In this document: positions 1 through 5,498 of the stretch, piece after piece | Layout of the letters: every line of letters begins with the position of its first letter | Numbering within the stretch: the stretch's first letter is position 1 | Origin: Anaerolineae bacterium | GTDB taxonomy: Bacteria; Chloroflexota; Anaerolineae; B4-G1; SLSP01 | Length of the DNA stretch: 5,854 bases | Direction of reading: 5' to 3' | NCBI GenBank assembly: GCA_016927095.1 | Contig: JAFGNI010000485.1 | Location: 1 to 5,854, forward strand | Program-made: the position numbers and the translations under genes | Notes under the pieces: generated by a model | Told to the model about the DNA's origin: nothing | The model's input: only the letters and a program-made list of their open reading frames with translations | Database searches by the model: none

Positions 1-1575
1 CTGGTGGACGGGATACCCAAGACGCTGTCGCTCAAGCGCATGCTTCAGGTCTTCCTGGGTCACCGCATCGAGGTCCTGGTTCGCCGGACCCAATATGATC
101 TGAACAAGGCGCAGGAACGCGCCCACATTCTCGAAGGGCTGCTTATCGCCCTGGATCACCTGGATGCCGTCATCCAGACGATCCGCGAATCTCCGGACGT
201 GGATACGGCGCGCACCCGGCTGATGGCACGCTTTGGACTCACCGAGGTGCAGACACAGGCCATCCTTGACATGCAACTACGCCGGCTGACAGGCCTGGAG
301 CGCCAGAAGCTTGAAGAAGAATATGGCGAACTGCTCAAAACCATCTCCTATCTGGAGGGACTTCTGGCCTCGCCGCCCCAACAGCGGTATGTCATTCGCA
401 AAGACCTGCTGGAGCTGAAGGAGAAGTACCAGGATCCGCGGCGCACAGAGATCCTGCCCCATGTCGACGGTACCTTTGACGAAGAGGATCTCATTGCCAA
501 AGAAGACGTGCTGGTGTCCATCACACAGCGCGGTTACATCAAGCGCGTGCCATGGACTGTGTATCGCGCACAACACAGGGGCGGGCGCGGGGTCCGTGGC
601 ATGGCCACGGGCGAAGAGGATGAGATCAACCTGCTGGTGTCGGCCAATAGCCACGACGCCTTGCTCTTCTTCACGGACCACGGCAAGGTCTACCAACAGA
701 AAGTCTATCAGATCCCAGAGGCCGGGCGCACCTCCAGAGGCGTCCTCCTAGCGGGCATCATGGCCATCGCACCAGAGGAGCACGTCACGGCGATGGTGAA
801 TGTGCCCGACTTTGAGGAAGCGCGCTACGTGATGATGATCACGCGCCGTGGCTACACAAAGCGCGTCAACCTCAAGGAGTTCGAATCCGTCCGCCCGAGC
901 GGGCTCATCGCGATCCGTCTCAACGAGGACGACGAGCTTGGGTGGGTCCGCCTGACACAGGGGACGGATGAGCTGATCTTGGTGACGGAGCAGGGCAAAG
1001 GCATCCGTTTCTCGGAGCAGGACGTCCGGGCGATGGGCCGCGGGGCCCGTGGGGTCATCGGCATGCGCCTGGATGAGGGTGATCGCGTTGCTGTAGCAGA
1101 GGTCGTCGAGCCCGGAGGCAAGCTTTTCCTGGGCTCAAGCACGGGCTACGGTCGCTGTACACCCTTGGAGGAGTTTCGCACCCAAAGAAGAGGCGGCAGA
1201 GGCGTCCGAGCCTACAAAGTCTCCAAGATAACCGGGCCAATCTCTGATGGTCGCGTCGTCCAGGACGAAGACGAGCTCACGCTGATGTCCGAAACCGGCA
1301 TAATTCTGCGGACCAAGGTCGTGCGGATCCCGGAGTTGGGGCGCTACACGCGTGGTGTGCGGATGATGGACCTCAAAGAGGGGGACCGCGTCGCTTCGGT
1401 GGCGCGCCTCTTCAACGACCAGAATGGGGAAGCCGACGAACAACCCAACTCGGAAGCGCCAGACGCCGCCAACTCGAATCCGCTGCCGGATTTCGAAGAT
1501 AGCAACGGAGACACGATCGATGACGACGATGACAGCGATCTGGACGACGCCGGCGTCGATGAGGACGACGCATAG
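1..1575 (+). CDS. gyrA: DNA gyrase subunit A, C-terminal part (5' end outside window)
   Basis: GyrA is the breakage-reunion subunit of DNA gyrase, which introduces negative supercoils in an A2B2 complex with GyrB. The visible 524 codons are open from base 1, so the gene starts upstream; by comparison with full-length GyrA about 340-350 residues, including the catalytic Tyr, are missing. Visible residues 1-165 are the end of the breakage-reunion domain, with the typical RRTQYDL and RAHILEGL segments. Residues about 168-471 form six repeats of the DNA-wrapping beta-pinwheel, which favours GyrA over ParC. A GyrA-box-like QHRGGRG lies in blade 1 (191-197) and a canonical QRRGGRG in blade 5 (395-401). 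Residues 472-524 are a linker ending in an Asp-rich acidic tail. No frameshift is seen. The stop is TAG at 1573-1575. Identification is certain; the truncation is a window-edge effect. Confidence 0.97.
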   Translation: MVDGIPKTLSLKRMLQVFLGHRIEVLVRRTQYDLNKAQERAHILEGLLIALDHLDAVIQTIRESPDVDTARTRLMARFGLTEVQTQAILDMQLRRLTGLERQKLEEEYGELLKTISYLEGLLASPPQQRYVIRKDLLELKEKYQDPRRTEILPHVDGTFDEEDLIAKEDVLVSITQRGYIKRVPWTVYRAQHRGGRGVRGMATGEEDEINLLVSANSHDALLFFTDHGKVYQQKVYQIPEAGRTSRGVLLAGIMAIAPEEHVTAMVNVPDFEEARYVMMITRRGYTKRVNLKEFESVRPSGLIAIRLNEDDELGWVRLTQGTDELILVTEQGKGIRFSEQDVRAMGRGARGVIGMRLDEGDRVAVAEVVEPGGKLFLGSSTGYGRCTPLEEFRTQRRGGRGVRAYKVSKITGPISDGRVVQDEDELTLMSETGIILRTKVVRIPELGRYTRGVRMMDLKEGDRVASVARLFNDQNGEADEQPNSEAPDAANSNPLPDFEDSNGDTIDDDDDSDLDDAGVDEDDA

Positions 1576-1624
1576 CGTAGGCGGGCATTCAGACGGCGTG
1601 GCGGGATGGGATTGACAGGATCTT

Positions 1625-1630
1625 GAGGAG
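1625..1630 (+). promoter_or_regulatory. Shine-Dalgarno site deciding the start of the AlbA_2 gene
   Basis: GAGGAG lies 6 nt before ATG 1637 but only 3 nt before the in-frame GTG at 1634. The spacing favours ATG 1637 as the translation start. The 61 bp between the gyrA stop and this ATG hold no clear promoter or terminator hairpin, so read-through from gyrA is plausible. Confidence 0.7.
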
Positions 1631-1636
1631 ATTGTG

Positions 1637-3025
1637 ATGACCGAGACGATGCGTGGCACCTTCGCCAGGAGAGTTCGGCCCACCGCAAATCAGTTGATCG
1701 CCCTGCTCCCGGAGGCCGATGCTGATCTCCTCGCTGAGACCTTGGTTGCGATGGCCAACGCTGACGGAGGCAGTATCTACGTGGGCGTAGCTGAGGATGG
1801 CAAGCCGACAGGGTACGTCTTCCCCGAGGATGTCAGCGACGTCGTCGAACAAGCAGAACTCCGGTGCCGACCACCTATCCTCGCAGAGTGGAACCAGACG
1901 GAAATCGGGGGACGTTTCGTCTTCATCGGGCATGTTACCCGCAGCCACAGCTTGCACACGCTCGATGATGGTCGCGTGCTGGTACGTACGGGCACTGAGA
2001 ACCGCACGCTGTCCGGCGCACAGCTCCAGCAGGTTGCCACGATGCGATCCACCGGCGATTACGAGGCCGAACCCGTCCCAGGAGCCACGCGGGCTGACCT
2101 GGACGACGCCGTCCTCGAGGAGTTCATCCGCGTATGGCAGGAGCGGCAGGGGCGCCAGCTCACCCGCCCCATCGACGATCTATTGCGGGAGATGGGATGG
2201 TTGTTGCCCAATGGACAGCCCACCGTCGCCGGCATCCTACTCTTTGGCAAATCCCCCACGACGTTCATCCCGCGATGCGGTGCTACATTCGTGCGGTTCA
2301 ATGGAGAGCAGTCCCGCAGAGAGGAACGGGGCGGCTATGGTCGCCGTGTCGAGGTGTACGGTCCCCTGGCCCATATCATCAAGCGCACCTTCGATATCAT
2401 CAAAGAGGAGATCCACATTGGGGCGGTGGTGCAGAGCCTCAAGCGCGAGGAACGGTGGATCTATCCACCTCCGGTGATCCGCGAGGCGCTGGTCAACGCC
2501 GTCGCGCACCGGGACTACCGCCTGAGCGGCAGGGGCATCGAGGTCAGGATGTACGCGGACAAGCTTGCGATCAGCAGCCCCGGCGGACTGCCCGGCTACA
2601 TCACGCTGGACAACATCATCGAGGAGCACTTCTCGCGCAACCCACGCATCGTCACCGGCCTCTATCAGTGGGGGTACATTGAGGAACTGGGGATGGGCGT
2701 CGACCTGATGTATGAGGAGATGGTCAACGCGGGACATCCGCCTCCGGCTTTCAAGGCGACAACCTCTCTGGTCACCGTCACCTTCGAGGCTCAGCAGAGA
2801 CGGGTAACCCTTCCGACAAGCGCCGCCAACCTCACCATGAACGAGCGCCAAACCAAGGCCCTTAGCTACGTCCAAGAGCATGACCGTATTCGCAGCCGCG
2901 ACTACCAGGAGCTCTGCCCGGATGTGAGCCCCGAGACCTTGCGCCTGGACCTGGCAGACCTCGTCGAAAGGGGCGTGCTGCTCAAAGTCGGCCAGAAGCG
3001 GGGTACCTACTATATCCTGAAGTAG
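1637..3025 (+). CDS. Schlafen/AlbA_2-domain ATP-binding protein, putative transcriptional regulator
   Basis: This 462-residue protein has the architecture of the COG2865-type predicted regulators. Residues about 20-137 are an AlbA_2 (Schlafen-like) domain, with ANADGGSIYVGV at 41-52 and the closing VRTGTENRTLS. A middle segment carries the family pattern PTVAGILLFGKSP. Residues about 275-372 are a GHKL-type ATPase fold (HATPase_c_4, RecG-like): the N-box-like REALVNAVAHRDY (282-294), SSPGGLP (313-319), RNPRI and EELGMGVD. Residues about 399-462 look like a winged helix (NERQTKALSYV, then SPETLRLDLADLVERGVL), probably for DNA binding. The stretch before ANADGG lacks the Glu-Phe-Lys motif usual in AlbA_2 domains. 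The family is assigned by sequence pattern; the target and any true ATPase activity are unknown. The gene is on the same strand as gyrA about 60 bp downstream and converges with the minus-strand operon. GTG 1634 is an alternative start. Confidence 0.88.
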   Translation: MTETMRGTFARRVRPTANQLIALLPEADADLLAETLVAMANADGGSIYVGVAEDGKPTGYVFPEDVSDVVEQAELRCRPPILAEWNQTEIGGRFVFIGHVTRSHSLHTLDDGRVLVRTGTENRTLSGAQLQQVATMRSTGDYEAEPVPGATRADLDDAVLEEFIRVWQERQGRQLTRPIDDLLREMGWLLPNGQPTVAGILLFGKSPTTFIPRCGATFVRFNGEQSRREERGGYGRRVEVYGPLAHIIKRTFDIIKEEIHIGAVVQSLKREERWIYPPPVIREALVNAVAHRDYRLSGRGIEVRMYADKLAISSPGGLPGYITLDNIIEEHFSRNPRIVTGLYQWGYIEELGMGVDLMYEEMVNAGHPPPAFKATTSLVTVTFEAQQRRVTLPTSAANLTMNERQTKALSYVQEHDRIRSRDYQELCPDVSPETLRLDLADLVERGVLLKVGQKRGTYYILK

Positions 3026-3029
3026 CCTT

Positions 3030-3058
3030 GCGCGCGCCACCGGCGGGTAGATGCGCGC
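3030..3058. other. Short GC-rich inverted repeat between convergent genes (weak terminator candidate)
   Basis: GCGCGC at 3030-3035 can pair with GCGCGC at 3053-3058 across a 17-nt loop, in the 68-bp gap between two convergent genes. Position suits a bidirectional terminator, but there is no T-tract on either strand and GCGCGC is self-complementary, so chance is likely in GC-rich DNA. No better terminator is visible in the gap. Confidence 0.2.
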
Positions 3059-3093
3059 TCCAGAAGGGACGGGTTGTCAGGGCAGGGAACCAC

Positions 3094-3711
3094 CTACATC
3101 AGGGTGATTTGCAGCCACCGCGGGTAGCCGTAGGAGTCAGCAGCTCTCAACGCATAGCCGCCAAGGGTGCCCAAGACCTGACGTGCGACCCGCTCAAGTG
3201 TGTGCGTCAGGGTCCCCGTGGGACCGACCGCTTCAAAGGCCAACGTCCACGCTCTTTGGTCGCCAACGCGCAGATCCGCCAACTCCACCGAGCAGCTGGG
3301 TATACTGAGATCAGGTACATCCAGCACGCTGATCCGTCCATCTGAATCGATCCGGTAGTCGCGCAGCCAGCGCGCTTTTTCGACCGCCACCCACGCATCC
3401 AGTGCTTCTAGGGTCGCGCAGTCTTCTGCGGCAGATTCCAAGGGGAATCCCCACTTCTGCCATTGCTCGACCAAGCCCGCGGTGTCCTCGCTAAAGACGA
3501 CGTGCCGGGACGATCCCAGGCGCTGCTTCACCTCGATACGTCCCTCACGGTACTTGATGCCCAAAGCGTCGGTGTCCTTGACCAGCAGATAGTGATCCGT
3601 GCGCGGCGGCTCTGAGGTCACACGGTCATCAGGCGCCACAAACCAGGCAAGCAGGCGAGACGGTACTATGCCCATGTAGAACCAACGGACTTCCGCGGTC
3701 TTCAGCACCAT
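3094..3711 (-). CDS. Conserved protein of unknown function, possibly CYTH-like
   Basis: A 205-residue soluble protein with no signal peptide or membrane segment. I do not recognise a named function. Distinctive segments are EVRWFYMG (7-14), GIKYREGRIEVKQR (51-64), VAVEKARWLRDYRI (108-121), CSVELADL (140-147), TLAFEAVG (156-163) and DSYGYPRWL (192-200). I recall similar uncharacterised proteins in cyanobacteria, but this was not checked. The alternation of Arg/Lys/Glu along predicted beta strands, with E-V-K, E-K, V-E-L and F-E-A elements, resembles the eight-stranded tunnel of CYTH/triphosphate tunnel enzymes. However, a proper N-terminal ExExK motif is absent, so this is only a hypothesis. 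It is the third gene of the operon, 16 bp after the nudC stop. The ATG at 3711 has only a weak purine-rich site upstream, so translational coupling to nudC is likely. Confidence 0.82.
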   Translation of the reverse strand: MVLKTAEVRWFYMGIVPSRLLAWFVAPDDRVTSEPPRTDHYLLVKDTDALGIKYREGRIEVKQRLGSSRHVVFSEDTAGLVEQWQKWGFPLESAAEDCATLEALDAWVAVEKARWLRDYRIDSDGRISVLDVPDLSIPSCSVELADLRVGDQRAWTLAFEAVGPTGTLTHTLERVARQVLGTLGGYALRAADSYGYPRWLQITLM

Positions 3712-3727
3712 AGTGTCATCCGGGTTG

Positions 3728-4747
3728 TCATTCAGCCCGCAGCTTTGCCGTCAGGGCCTTCAGCTCGCCCAGCGAACCGGTGTCAAACCAATCTTCTATC
3801 AGATGGAAGGAGATGGAGTACGGTGAAGGCAGACCCAGATCACCGGAGATCAACCCCTCCCGGATGGCCTCGCGCGTGAACCATCGCGCATCTTCCAACT
3901 CACCATCGTTGAGGTGAATCTCCGTTGAGGCAGCCTCCGCCGTGAACCCGACCATGAGGGACTGCGGAAATGGCCATGGCTGTGACGAATGATAGGTGAC
4001 GGCCCGTATCTCGATGCCGGTTTCCTCCGCAACCTCCCGGGCAACTGCGGTCTCCAGGCTCTCGCCGGGCTCCACGAAACCGGCGATGTTCGAATACCGC
4101 CCCTGGGGCCAACGGCCCTGACGCCCTAGCAGACACCGGTCGCCCGAGGTTACCAACACAATGATAGCCGGATCCACACGCGGGAAGTGGACTTGCGCGC
4201 ACGCAGGATTGGTGCAACGGCGGACATACCCACCTTCCTCAAGGTTGGTGGGACTGCCGCACTGACCGCAGAACCGGTGCTGTCGATGCCAATGGATCAT
4301 CGCCTTGGCCTGTGCGGCGAGCGCCCCCTCTTCCGCATCAAGCAGCGATGCCGCGCCGCGCAGGTCCAGAAACTGCCCGAGACTCCGCGTGTCCTCTTGG
4401 GCGAGCTGACACGCATCGCCCATCCCGACAGCGAAGTAGGTGACACCGCCCAGCTGCCCCAGCAACACGATGTCAGTCTGCGCGTCAGGACAGCGTCCCT
4501 GCAATGTCGTCACATCCGAGGGGCTGAGCCGGGAGAGGTGTTGGGGTACCGTCTCCTCCAGTAGAATCTGATCCTGCCAGACAACCACGAACCGTGTCTG
4601 TGGATGCTCGAAGGTCTGGGCCAGCCAGGTCTCATCCTGTCGACGGCTGTGAGCCCGGTCCACGGTGTGCGTCACAAAGGCATTGCGCTGAGCGCGAAGG
4701 TAGGGATCCATATCGGGTGGACGATCTCCAGGGCGACTCTCGGTCAT
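3728..4747 (-). CDS. nudC: NAD(H) pyrophosphatase / NAD-RNA decapping Nudix hydrolase NudC
   Basis: NudC hydrolyses NADH/NAD to NMN(H) and AMP and, in characterised relatives, removes the NAD cap from RNA; it acts in the cytoplasm with Mg or Mn. The 339-residue protein has an N-terminal Nudix-like domain (VDRAHSRRQDETWLAQ near residue 29), a zinc ribbon with Cys160, Cys163, Cys178 and Cys183, and a catalytic Nudix domain. The Nudix box at 223-245 matches Gx5Ex7REUxEExGU exactly. It is followed by SQPWPFPQS (255-263), the motif that marks NADH-specific family members. The second cysteine pair is spaced Cx4C. The reading frame stays open to 4930 inside the upstream gene, but the protein homologous to the family begins near ATG 4747, 11 bp after the upstream stop. 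GTG 4753 and the ATG for MDPYL (4714) are alternatives. The ribosome site is weak, which suggests coupling. Second gene of a three-gene operon. Confidence 0.95.
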   Translation of the reverse strand: MTESRPGDRPPDMDPYLRAQRNAFVTHTVDRAHSRRQDETWLAQTFEHPQTRFVVVWQDQILLEETVPQHLSRLSPSDVTTLQGRCPDAQTDIVLLGQLGGVTYFAVGMGDACQLAQEDTRSLGQFLDLRGAASLLDAEEGALAAQAKAMIHWHRQHRFCGQCGSPTNLEEGGYVRRCTNPACAQVHFPRVDPAIIVLVTSGDRCLLGRQGRWPQGRYSNIAGFVEPGESLETAVAREVAEETGIEIRAVTYHSSQPWPFPQSLMVGFTAEAASTEIHLNDGELEDARWFTREAIREGLISGDLGLPSPYSISFHLIEDWFDTGSLGELKALTAKLRAE

Positions 4748-4758
4748 GGTCACCAAGC

Positions 4759-5229
4759 TCACACGTAACTCAGGTCGAAGTCTGCCAACGTATTGGCCAA
4801 CAGATTCAGCCAGGCCCCATGCGGATGCCAGATCCGCAGCAAGGCCTGCTTGGCAACTGAGATTGGCGTGCCGAGGCGACAGACCCGGTAGGCAAAGACC
4901 AACACGGCCACGCGCATGTTCTTGATGCAATGGACGAAGACCTTATCCTGCTGGTAGAGGTCCATCAGGTCAAAGAAACGCGCGACATGTACCCGCGTAG
5001 GCGCCTCCCACGGGATGGCAAGGTGAACGTAGATCATACCCGCCTGCGCCACCAGGGCCCCCTCGTTCACCAGCGCTTCGTGCGCGTCAGGCATAGCCAG
5101 GTTGATCACAATCTCGTAGCCCGCCGAGCGGAGATCGGCAAACTGGGAGAGGGTAGGCTGTCCGCCTGTCCCCAGTTGATCGGTGATCTCCAGGAAGCTG
5201 ACTATCGTCTCCAACCCGCTCCTTGGCAT
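4759..5229 (-). CDS. Protein-tyrosine-phosphatase-family protein (DUF442/DSP-like fold)
   Basis: A 156-residue cytoplasmic protein resembling small dual-specificity-phosphatase-like proteins of the DUF442/beta-lactamase-hydrolase-like group. The N-terminal half carries the family pattern DQLGTGGQPTLSQFADL (17-33) and AGYEIVINLAMP (36-47). The putative phosphate-binding loop follows a beta strand as VFVHCIKNMR (97-106), with Cys101 and Arg106. Classical tyrosine phosphatases have Cys-x5-Arg; here the spacing is Cys-x4-Arg. I recall HCxxNMR in close relatives, so this is probably a family trait rather than a mutation, but activity on phosphoproteins cannot be assumed. The ATG at 5229 is supported by an upstream Shine-Dalgarno and a promoter. 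First gene of the operon with nudC and the 205-residue protein. The substrate is unknown. Confidence 0.85.
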   Translation of the reverse strand: MPRSGLETIVSFLEITDQLGTGGQPTLSQFADLRSAGYEIVINLAMPDAHEALVNEGALVAQAGMIYVHLAIPWEAPTRVHVARFFDLMDLYQQDKVFVHCIKNMRVAVLVFAYRVCRLGTPISVAKQALLRIWHPHGAWLNLLANTLADFDLSYV

Positions 5230-5232
5230 CGG

Positions 5233-5238
5233 CCCCTC
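5233..5238 (-). promoter_or_regulatory. Shine-Dalgarno site of the phosphatase-like gene
   Basis: On the minus strand this reads GAGGGG. The GAGG part is 5 nt before ATG 5229. It supports that start and is the only strong ribosome site seen in the minus-strand operon, consistent with coupled translation of the two downstream genes. Confidence 0.65.
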
Positions 5239-5298
5239 ACTTTCAGTAGCACGCTCGCCGAGGTACCGGATACAGCTCTGGACTCAGCCAGCTATCGC

Positions 5299-5327
5299 AG
5301 TATACAAGTTCGACAAAGCCAGGTCAA
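5299..5327 (-). promoter_or_regulatory. Sigma70-type promoter of the minus-strand operon
   Basis: Read on the minus strand: -35 TTGACC (5327-5322), a 17-bp spacer, and -10 TATACT (5304-5299). Each hexamer matches the consensus at 5 of 6 positions with ideal spacing. Transcription would start near 5292, giving a leader of about 63 nt before ATG 5229. The -35 end lies 9 bp from the left arm of the inverted-repeat element. Confidence 0.72.
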
Positions 5328-5336
5328 TGCCTGAGA

Positions 5337-5421
5337 GGTGTATTTCAGGACGGGCAAGCCAGGTAAGTCTTGGCTGAACCGCATAGGTCCAACTGCTGTC
5401 ATCCCCGTCCTGAAATACACC
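5337..5421. repeat. Perfect 18-bp inverted repeat, 85-bp element (MITE-like or regulatory)
   Basis: The left arm GGTGTATTTCAGGACGGG (5337-5354) is the exact reverse complement of the right arm CCCGTCCTGAAATACACC (5404-5421), separated by 49 bp. Inside is a smaller stem, AGCCA/TGGCT (5357-5361 and 5371-5375). A direct repeat TGAGAGG occurs at 5332-5338 and 5426-5432 around the element, but it overlaps the left arm by 2 bp and sits 4 bp beyond the right arm, so it is not a clean target duplication. The element lies between two divergent promoters with no T-tract, so it is not a conventional terminator of either gene. It could be a miniature inverted-repeat transposable element, a remnant of an insertion sequence, or a cruciform-type regulatory site. 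The repeat itself is certain; the nature of the element is open. Confidence 0.9.
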
Positions 5422-5437
5422 CGTTTGAGAGGCGTTC

Positions 5438-5466
5438 TGGACAAAAAACGCAGAGGCACCTACAAT
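5438..5466 (+). promoter_or_regulatory. Sigma70-type promoter of the Thr-Pro-rich membrane protein gene
   Basis: -35 TGGACA (5438-5443), a 17-bp spacer, and -10 TACAAT (5461-5466). Each hexamer differs from the consensus at one position. The transcript would start near 5473, leaving a short leader of about 26 nt. It is back to back with the minus-strand promoter, with the inverted-repeat element between them. Confidence 0.68.
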
Positions 5467-5477
5467 GATTGCATTAT

Positions 5478-5483
5478 AGGAGG
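5478..5483 (+). promoter_or_regulatory. Consensus Shine-Dalgarno AGGAGG with long spacer
   Basis: AGGAGG is a perfect anti-16S match, but it lies 15 nt before the first ATG in frame (5499), longer than the usual 5-9 nt. No ATG, GTG or TTG in the gene's frame lies nearer. It is the only credible ribosome site for the downstream gene. Confidence 0.55.
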
Positions 5484-5498
5484 ACGCAATCAGCCTTT

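Noticed and set aside
1135..1683. Minus-strand frame across the gyrA 3' end and the following gap
   Set aside because: It is the complement of GyrA blades and the acidic tail (poly-Asp codons read as Val/Ile runs); no independent start signal or family resemblance.
2237..3040. Long minus-strand frame opposite the AlbA_2/ATPase gene
   Set aside because: It lies antisense to a gene with clear family motifs and shows no recognisable domain; such frames are expected in GC-rich DNA.
4748..4930. N-terminal extension of NudC to ATG 4930
   Set aside because: It would overlap the phosphatase-like gene by about 170 bp and the extra 61 residues look like an out-of-frame read of that gene; NudC homology begins after 4747.
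4930..5334. Plus-strand frame opposite the phosphatase-like gene
   Set aside because: It is antisense to a gene with a promoter, ribosome site and family motifs; its product has no recognisable features.
5337..5421. Inverted repeat as an intrinsic terminator
   Set aside because: There is no T-tract on either side, the loop is 49 nt, and it lies upstream of both flanking genes rather than downstream.
5467..5491. Hairpin GATTGC/GCAATC placing AGGAGG in its loop, as a possible ribosome-site switch
   Set aside because: The predicted transcript starts near 5473, after the left arm, so the RNA would probably not contain the stem; with only 6 bp it is also likely chance.
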